Shown: in pieces, positions 7,142 through 11,810 of the stretch
Layout of the letters: each line of letters starts with the position of its first letter
How positions within the stretch are numbered: position 1 is the stretch's first letter
DNA from: an uncultured Methanobrevibacter sp.
GTDB lineage: Archaea > Methanobacteriota > Methanobacteria > Methanobacteriales > Methanobacteriaceae
NCBI GenBank assembly: GCA_905235495.1
Contig: CAJOMK010000021.1
Span: 1-11,810 of the forward strand
Reading direction: 5' to 3'
DNA: 11,810 nucleotides
Translations under genes and position numbers: made by a program
The notes under the pieces: generated by a model
What the model saw: only the letters and a program-made list of their open reading frames with translations
The model's database searches: none
Told to the model about the DNA's origin: nothing

Positions 7142-7450
7142 TCCACTTAATATGGTTCTTTTCAAGAATCCTATTTACATCCTTTAATCTGTTTTTATAA
7201 GTTTTATTAAAATTAGATTTTCACACCTCTGGTTTTTTTATTTATTAATTCTATTTTTAGATTTTTGTAATAATCTTTTATAATTAATTTTTTATAATAT
7301 GATAATGAAAATATATAATATAATAAATTATTAGGATATTGATTAAAGAATCTTATTTTAAAAATTAATTATATTTTTTATAATTTTATTTGTCAAATTT
7401 TTAAATTAGTATCAATTTTTATATTAATTTATTACTTCATCATTGCTTTC

Positions 7451-7457
7451 ATATATA
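7451..7457 (+). promoter_or_regulatory. Probable TATA box of lysS
   Basis: ATATATA predicts transcription start near 7479-7484 and a leader of about 35 nt containing the GGTGA ribosome-binding site at 7508-7512. A second TATA-like string at 7494-7500 is too close to the start codon. Confidence 0.4.
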
Positions 7458-7516
7458 GTTTGGAATATTGAACTCATTAAATTGAAAGCAACTTTTATAA
7501 TTATTATGGTGAAACA

Positions 7517-9103
7517 ATGAAACATTGGATTGAAAGAATCGCTCATGAATTAAATGAAATGGATGTAGAAAAACATGTCATAGCAAGTGGTACATCTATC
7601 TCAGGTTCTATACATATTGGAAACTCTTGCGATGTATTTATAGCTAACGCAATAGGAAAAGCATTACATGAGTTAGGAAATGATACAGAAACCATTTGGA
7701 TTGCAGATGACCATGACCCTCTCAGAAAAGTTCCTTTCCCACTTCCTGAATCTTATGACCAATACCTTGGTATGCCATACTCTATGATTCCATGTCCAGA
7801 AGGATGCTGTAAAAACTTTGTAGAACACTTTGAAAAACCTTTATTCAAAGTTCTTGATGATTATGGTATTGAAATAACTCCGAAATCTGGGTTTGAAATG
7901 TACAAAAATGGAGATTACCTTGAATCAATTAGAATCTCCCTTGAAAAGCACAATGAAATCAAAGCAATATTTGACCAATACAGAAGAGAGCCACTCGCAG
8001 ACCACTGGTTACCTTACAACCCAATCTGTGAAAAATGTGGTAGAGTAAACACTACAGAAGCTTATGACTATGATGGAGACATCATCAAATACAGATGTGA
8101 ATGTGGCCACGATGGTGAAATGGACATCAAATCAGGTAACGGTAAACTTACCTGGAGAGTTGAATGGGCAGCAAGATGGAAAATCTTCGGAACCACTTGT
8201 GAACCATTTGGAAAAGACCATGCAGCAGCTGGTGGATCCTATGATGTAAGTAGCGTAATCTCTGAAGAAATCTTTAATTATCCAGCACCATATCCAGTTC
8301 CATATGAATGGATTACATTGGATGGTGAAGCAATGAGTAAATCTCATGGTGTATTCTTCACTCCAGAACAATGGTTGGAAATTGGACCTGCAGAAAGTCT
8401 TAACTATTACTTGTTCAGAAGCAAACCTATGAAATCCAAAGACTTCTCTCCAAAAATGCCATGGTTAAACTTTATGGATACCTTTGATAAGGTTGAAAGA
8501 GTATTCTACGATGAAGAGGAAGCCCCATCTGAAAAAGAAGGCAAAAAGTTCAAAAGCATCTATAAGATGGCTCAAATCAAAGATGGCTCTCCATTACCAT
8601 TCAGACCTCCTTTCAGATTCTTGGTTAATGCTTATCAGATTGTTGGAGAAAAAGACCTTGAAAAGATCTTTGATATTTTGAAAAGAAATTCCCAATTAAC
8701 CAAAAGCTTTAAGGATAAGGAATTTGGAGACTTAACTGAAATTGAATTGGAACAATACAGTGAAAGGGTAGATAATGTAATTGTTTGGTTAGACAAATAT
8801 GCTCCTAAATTCGTCAAGTTCCAAGTTCAATATGACTCTATTCCTAAATTACCCATTCCAGATGATCAAGTTGCATTCCTAAAGGATTTAGCTGACTTGA
8901 TGGAAGAAAATGAGTTCTCATCTGCTGAAGAATTGCATGATGCTATGTATATGGTTTTAGAAAGCCACGGATTAAAACCACAAAAAGCTTTCCAAGCTAT
9001 TTACAAAATGATTCTTGGACAAAAGCAAGGGCCAAGAGCAGCTTCATTCTTGCTCTCATTAGATAAGGACTTTGTGGTTAAAAGGTTAAGACAAGAGGAG
9101 TAA
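7517..9103 (+). CDS. lysS: Class I lysyl-tRNA synthetase
   Basis: The 528-residue cytoplasmic enzyme charges tRNA-Lys with lysine. It is the archaeal class I form, unrelated to the class II LysRS of most bacteria and eukaryotes. The conserved N-terminus (HWIERIAHELNE) leads to the HIGH-like motif HIGN at 33-36 and then WIADDHDPLRKVP. A zinc-binding insertion uses C171, C174, C194 and C196. The KMSKS-like loop is AMSKS at 272-276. The C-terminal half is the helical domain that recognises the anticodon, ending GPRAASFLLSLDKDFVVKRL. Length is normal for the family. The ATG start is supported by GGTGA at 7508-7512. The gene appears monocistronic and converges on the coiled-coil gene at 9368. Nothing suggests damage or transfer. 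Confidence 0.97.
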   Translation: MKHWIERIAHELNEMDVEKHVIASGTSISGSIHIGNSCDVFIANAIGKALHELGNDTETIWIADDHDPLRKVPFPLPESYDQYLGMPYSMIPCPEGCCKNFVEHFEKPLFKVLDDYGIEITPKSGFEMYKNGDYLESIRISLEKHNEIKAIFDQYRREPLADHWLPYNPICEKCGRVNTTEAYDYDGDIIKYRCECGHDGEMDIKSGNGKLTWRVEWAARWKIFGTTCEPFGKDHAAAGGSYDVSSVISEEIFNYPAPYPVPYEWITLDGEAMSKSHGVFFTPEQWLEIGPAESLNYYLFRSKPMKSKDFSPKMPWLNFMDTFDKVERVFYDEEEAPSEKEGKKFKSIYKMAQIKDGSPLPFRPPFRFLVNAYQIVGEKDLEKIFDILKRNSQLTKSFKDKEFGDLTEIELEQYSERVDNVIVWLDKYAPKFVKFQVQYDSIPKLPIPDDQVAFLKDLADLMEENEFSSAEELHDAMYMVLESHGLKPQKAFQAIYKMILGQKQGPRAASFLLSLDKDFVVKRLRQEE

Positions 9104-9137
9104 TTCCTCTTTTCTATTTTTATTTTTTAATTTTTTT
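9093..9137 (+). terminator. Terminator of lysS, stem overlapping the stop codon
   Basis: AAGAGGA (9093-9099) pairs perfectly with TCCTCTT (9105-9111). The 5-nt loop GTAAT contains the TAA stop codon. Long T-rich runs follow from 9111 to about 9137. A G+C-containing stem with a U-tract is the classical form of an intrinsic terminator. Confidence 0.65.
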
Positions 9138-9313
9138 ATTTCCACTTTTTTCATCTATTTTTTCTTTATTTTCTTATTTTTTCATTTTAATAATTCCAAT
9201 ATTGTTCGTTAATATTAAAACTTAATTAGATTTTAAAAAAGATAGATTAATGTAAATTATTATTCTTATTATTATTTTAAAAATCGTGTTTGTTATTGAA
9301 AAAAGTATGTTTT

Positions 9314-9356
9314 AAAAAAAGAAAAAGGTGATTAATTAATTTAAAATTAATTAATC
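9314..9356 (-). terminator. Terminator of the coiled-coil gene
   Basis: GATTAATTAAT (9330-9340) and ATTAATTAATC (9346-9356) are perfect 11-bp arms around a 5-nt loop, 11 bp beyond the minus-strand stop. Read on the minus strand the hairpin is followed by CACC and then T5-C-T7 (9326 down to 9314), a clear U-tract. It faces the lysS terminator across about 180 bp. Confidence 0.7.
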
Positions 9357-9367
9357 TGAAAATACAA

Positions 9368-10198
9368 TTATCTGCCTCTGAGTTTGCTAAAGAATCCTTT
9401 GGAACTTCCTTCCTTAAGTTGTTCAGATAATTGTTGGTTTTTGTTTTTAAGAGAGTTAATGGTTTTGTCTTTTCCATTTAAGGTAGTGCTTAACTTATCA
9501 TAATCCCTCTTTTTATTGTCTAATTTACCTTTTAGATCCTTTATTTCCGCTTCTAATTTAGTGATTCTTCCTCCAATTCCAGACATCTCTTCTTCGTGTG
9601 CTGCAGTTTTTGCTTTAATCTTTGCAGTTAGTTCAGCAGATTCTGCCTTGAGTTTAGGAATTAGGTTCTTTTTCAAGTCATCAATTTCAGAATTCTTTTC
9701 CTTCAATTGATTTTGTTTTTTCTTGATTTCCTTCTCTTTATTGTCAATGACTCTGTCTTTAGCATCTAACTCTTTGTTCAAGTCATCGATTTGCTTGTTA
9801 AGTTCATCTATAATGGATTTCTCTTCTTCAGATAAATCTTCTATAGATTCTAAATCAATTTCATTTTCATTAGCTTTAGCTTCAAGTTCAACAACCAACT
9901 TTTCAATCTCTTCAAGCCTTACTTTTGCCAGTTGAAGACCTGCGCCTTTTTTAGCTACACTTTCACTTAAGTCTGCATTGATTTCCAATTGATTGAAGTA
10001 TTTCTTTGTACTTGTTTCCAATGCATCAGTAAGCTCTATTTTCAATGCTTTTAACTGCTTGTTTTCTTTTTTCAATTCAGGAATGACTTCATTTGTCAAA
10101 TGATTTAATTCATTTGCCTGATTTTTGAGTTTCTCATCTTTTTCAGCTAATTTTGTTTTTAAAGTTTCAATTTCTTCTTCGGAAATAAAAACCACCAT
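9368..10198 (-). CDS. Coiled-coil protein of unknown function
   Basis: I do not recognise a family for this 276-residue protein. It is highly charged (Lys, Glu, Asp) with leucine and isoleucine in heptad-like spacing over about residues 6-262, so a long coiled coil is likely. No signal peptide or transmembrane segment is visible, suggesting a cytoplasmic or membrane-associated protein. Two segments resemble each other, about 23-60 and 164-201. Each contains IP-x-LK (39-43 and 180-184), putting prolines 141 residues apart at matching positions. A Gly-rich break occurs at 206-210. The C-terminus leaves the coiled coil in a short basic, Phe-containing tail, KGFFSKLRGR. The start at 10198 follows GGTGGTC (10215-10209) with a 10-nt gap; an out-of-frame ATG at 10202 is better spaced but reaches a stop at once. 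The gene has its own terminator. A structural or scaffold role is only a guess. Confidence 0.8.
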   Translation of the reverse strand: MVVFISEEEIETLKTKLAEKDEKLKNQANELNHLTNEVIPELKKENKQLKALKIELTDALETSTKKYFNQLEINADLSESVAKKGAGLQLAKVRLEEIEKLVVELEAKANENEIDLESIEDLSEEEKSIIDELNKQIDDLNKELDAKDRVIDNKEKEIKKKQNQLKEKNSEIDDLKKNLIPKLKAESAELTAKIKAKTAAHEEEMSGIGGRITKLEAEIKDLKGKLDNKKRDYDKLSTTLNGKDKTINSLKNKNQQLSEQLKEGSSKGFFSKLRGR

Positions 10199-10277
10199 CC
10201 ATATTATTGACCACCCAATATTCTTTTAGCATATCAGCCAATCAATTGTTTTTCAAATTTCATTTACATTTCAGTTC

Positions 10278-10332
10278 AACCATTTAAACAGCTAAATCCT
10301 ATTATTTTAACCATTTTTTTAAACAGCTAAAT
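10278..10332. repeat. Direct repeat AACCATTTAAACAGCTAAAT
   Basis: The copies are at 10278-10297 and 10309-10332. The second differs only by four extra T bases within the T-run. They lie 31 bp apart (start to start), upstream of the coiled-coil gene in its own orientation. Confidence 0.55.
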
Positions 10333-10412
10333 TGCATATTACTAAATAAGAATTTTATAGAAAATTTAAAAAATTATCTATACTATTATTATTTAATTTT
10401 TTTATTATTAAG

Positions 10413-10550
10413 TTTTTATATATGATTACATATTTTAGGATTACATATTTTTGATTATCTATTTCAGGAGTTCAGATTTGAAATCCTAGATGGCTAAATT
10501 TTTTCAGTTCTTTCTAATCTGAACTCAAATAGTTTTTTTTTAGTTTTTTT
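10413..10550 (+). ncRNA. Candidate small RNA with closing stem and T-tract
   Basis: GAGTTCAGATT (10468-10478) and AATCTGAACTC (10516-10526) are perfect 11-bp arms around 37 bases. ATTT (10461-10464) and AAAT (10527-10530) can extend the stem past a 3-nt bulge. T9 (10533-10541) and T7 (10544-10550) follow, so on the plus strand it resembles a terminator. A TATA-like TTTTTATATAT at 10413-10423 would start a transcript of roughly 100 nt near 10445. No plus-strand gene lies upstream for 1.3 kb, so a separate small RNA is one explanation. Alternatives are a bidirectional end signal for the adhesin-like gene or a remnant mobile inverted repeat. No known RNA family was recognised. Confidence 0.25.
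10424..10464. repeat. Tandem 15-bp repeats of GATTACATATTTT
   Basis: Two exact 13-bp copies occupy 10424-10436 and 10439-10451. A degenerate third copy, GATTATCTATTT, follows at 10453-10464. The unit length is 14-15 bp. The array directly abuts the inverted repeat at 10468. Confidence 0.55.
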
Positions 10551-10572
10551 CTATTCTAAACCCAAAGAGATA

Positions 10573-10806
10573 TTAGATCACTTTTATTTTATTTGTAAAT
10601 ATAGTTAATCCATAAGGGTTAACTGAATTGAATCCCGCTTTCAGAGTATAAGTTCCTAAGTTAACTGTGATTTTAATCTTGACCTGTCCATTGCTGTCGG
10701 TTGTTTTAGTATAGGTTTTTCCATTAAATGTCAATTGACCTTTTCATTCTTAATGGATTTTCCATCCTTGTCCTTGAATTGGACTGTCAAGTATGAATTT
10801 CTTTTA
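10573..10806 (-). pseudogene. Frameshifted last Ig-like repeat of the adhesin-like gene
   Basis: Past the in-frame stop at 10787, the minus strand still encodes a clear third Ig-like repeat, spread over two other frames. From about 10802 to 10737 it reads RNSYLTVQFKDKDGKSIK and NEKV. From 10734 to the TAA at 10575-10573 it reads LTFNGKTYTKTTDSNGQV and on to GTYTLKAGFN, matching GKTYTRTTDENG and GTYTAKVSFN of the two earlier repeats. Restoring one base in the A-run at 10802-10805 and one near 10735-10736 would give a continuous protein ending at 10573. The cause could be real mutation, a recently broken gene, or sequence error. Confidence 0.7.
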
Positions 10807-11810
10807 TGTTTTTATTGCTTACAGTAATCTTTGGAGATTTTACATAAACCTTTATGGTTTTTTCAGAACTTAAATACTGTTTGTCTTCATTAAATGATAC
10901 TTTGGCGGTATATGTACCTGCTTTGAGATTTATGTTCAAGACAGCAATTCCATTTTTATTAGTGGTCTTGATATAATCCTTGCCTGTAATGTTGATGATA
11001 ACCTTTCTGGATTTCAATGCCTTTTTATTTACATCTTCCAGCTTTACACTTAATTGGGTTCCATTTTTGTAGTATTTTACAAGATCTTGAGCTATGATGC
11101 TTGTTTTGTTTTTCAAAACAGTTATCTGCACTGTTTTTTCAGCATTCTTATAATCGTTATCTATAAAGATTATTTTAGCTTCATAGCTTCCGGGATTTGT
11201 ATTGATGGTAAAGTTAGCATGTCCATTTTCATCTGTTGTTCTTGTGTAGGTTTTTCCAAAGATGGTCATATTGACTGTTTTATTGAAAATTCCTTCATTG
11301 TTGCTGTCAGTTAATGTGACTTCCAGATTGTTATTGTCCTGATAATTTTTCTCTAAGTTGTTAACTGCAAGATTGGAATCCTCTTTCTCCTTGACATGTA
11401 TTTCCAATGTTTGATTGTTTATTTTCGCATAAACGGTTTTGGTATTTGCATCTGGCAAGTAATTTATGCTTGCGCTTCCATTGACCAATCTCACTTCTTC
11501 AATGGTTTTTCCATAATTGTTATAGAATTTGACAACTAAAGGCAAGTTGATGTCTTCATTGTATTCGTATGTTTCCTTTGTCTCATTGTCAAAGTAGTGT
11601 TTCAAATTGACATTCAAGACATTGTTGTTTTCTCGGTCAATTTCTCCATTGCTTGATGTAAATTCCATAACCTGCCATTTGCTTGCATTTATTTTCCATG
11701 ATTCGTATCTTTCACTGTGGGGTGAGTAATAGTAAGGGCTTATCTCATTTTGTCCCCACCAGCAATAAAGGACACTTGCATTGTCATCCAAGGCGATGTC
11801 TCCATAGGTC
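10787..11810 (-). CDS. Adhesin-like surface protein with Ig-like repeats, 3' part (5' end outside window)
   Basis: The open frame enters from beyond 11810 (TYGDIALDDNASVLYCWWGQN) and stops at a TGA at 10789-10787; about 341 residues are visible. The TTG at 11791 is internal, not a true start. The CWWGQNEISPYY segment resembles the WWG-x-N motif that, from memory, closes beta-helix regions of Methanobrevibacter adhesin-like proteins. A linker domain with a long Asn-rich beta stretch follows. Two Ig-like repeats come next, each with L-x-V-x-L-x-D, GK-x-Y-x-(R/K)TT-x-(E/K)NG and a (S/T)Y-x-AK strand. A third repeat continues in shifted frames to 10573. Such proteins are secreted and attached to the pseudomurein wall, mediating contact with other cells or hosts. 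The signal peptide would lie outside the window. The exact binding partner is unknown. Confidence 0.85.
   Translation of the reverse strand, partial: TYGDIALDDNASVLYCWWGQNEISPYYYSPHSERYESWKINASKWQVMEFTSSNGEIDRENNNVLNVNLKHYFDNETKETYEYNEDINLPLVVKFYNNYGKTIEEVRLVNGSASINYLPDANTKTVYAKINNQTLEIHVKEKEDSNLAVNNLEKNYQDNNNLEVTLTDSNNEGIFNKTVNMTIFGKTYTRTTDENGHANFTINTNPGSYEAKIIFIDNDYKNAEKTVQITVLKNKTSIIAQDLVKYYKNGTQLSVKLEDVNKKALKSRKVIINITGKDYIKTTNKNGIAVLNINLKAGTYTAKVSFNEDKQYLSSEKTIKVYVKSPKITVSNKNIKEIHT

Larger units (their letters stand above)
7030..7516. other. A+T-rich spacer between nrdD and lysS
   Basis: These 487 bases hold no recognisable gene; all frames are short. The first 115 bases contain stem-loops that probably end nrdD transcription. 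From about 7180 to 7440 the DNA is very A+T-rich with no clear structure. The lysS promoter lies at the far end. Confidence 0.6.
10199..10572. other. Repeat-rich spacer between the coiled-coil and adhesin-like genes
   Basis: This 374-bp stretch shows no credible coding frame. It contains a duplicated 20-24 bp segment (10278-10332), tandem 15-bp repeats (10424-10464) and a large inverted repeat with a T-tract (10468-10550). On the minus strand, a TATA-like TATAAAAT at 10359-10352 could serve the coiled-coil gene with a leader of about 125 nt. Confidence 0.6.

Noticed and set aside
7494..7500. TTTATAA as the lysS TATA box
   Set aside because: It would start transcription at about 7520, inside the gene, and bypass the ribosome-binding site at 7508-7512; the conserved HWIERIAHEL N-terminus supports the 7517 start.
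7030..7516. tRNA or other stable RNA in the long spacer
   Set aside because: No G+C-rich cloverleaf, no T-loop-like GGTTCAAATCC sequence; only A+T-rich DNA and terminator-like hairpins.
9205..9220. TTCGTTAATATTAAAA as an operator
   Set aside because: Single arm only, located between two converging genes with no promoter nearby.
9516..9935. Plus-strand open frames of 64 and 70 codons over the coiled-coil gene
   Set aside because: Ser/Phe/Leu-rich translation is the mirror image of Glu/Lys/Asp-rich coding on the minus strand; no ribosome-binding site.
9368..10198. SMC or Rad50 fragment
   Set aside because: Only a coiled coil is present; there is no Walker A, Walker B, ABC signature or zinc hook.

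Overview
The window looks like chromosomal DNA of a methanogenic euryarchaeon of the Methanobacteriaceae, most likely Methanobrevibacter. The evidence is archaeal polymerase D large subunit, archaeal Sec61-beta, a class I lysyl-tRNA synthetase, an oxygen-independent ribonucleotide reductase and a Methanobrevibacter-type adhesin-like surface protein. The intergenic spacers are very A+T-rich, archaeal TATA boxes are present, and GGTG/GTGAT-type Shine-Dalgarno sites precede the genes. The genus is inferred from protein character and base composition; I could not run a search.

Layout. 1-127 (+) is the C-terminal end of a site-2-type membrane metalloprotease. 376-546 (+) is a 56-residue Sec61-beta/SecG gene. 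907-4323 (+) encodes the DNA polymerase D catalytic subunit DP2. 4717-7029 (+) encodes anaerobic ribonucleoside-triphosphate reductase NrdD. 7517-9103 (+) encodes class I LysRS. 9368-10198 (-) encodes an unrecognised coiled-coil protein, converging on lysS. 10573-11810 (-) is the 3' part of an adhesin-like gene whose last Ig-like repeat is broken by two frameshifts. No tRNA, rRNA, CRISPR array or insertion sequence was seen.

How it works together. Each gene appears to be its own transcription unit: 250-490 bp of A+T-rich DNA separates them, most have a recognisable TATA box upstream, and several have a stem-loop or T-tract downstream. nrdD (dNTP supply) and polC (replication) are linked in function but not in transcription. 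The other genes are housekeeping (secretion, tRNA charging), followed by a variable cell-surface region.

Most notable observations. (1) Two near-identical 16-bp palindromes, TTCGTAT-N5-CGAA, lie 84 bp apart and flank the nrdD promoter and predicted start site; they look like a paired operator for an unnamed repressor. (2) A 59-bp element with perfect 11-bp arms followed by a T-tract, downstream of a TATA box, could be a small RNA in the spacer between the two minus-strand genes. (3) The C-terminal repeat of the adhesin-like gene is intact only if two separate single-base deletions are repaired. (4) The coiled-coil protein carries an internal duplication with a conserved proline break. I saw no evidence of a wholly new multi-gene system; the window is mainly core genes with interesting regulatory and surface-variation details.
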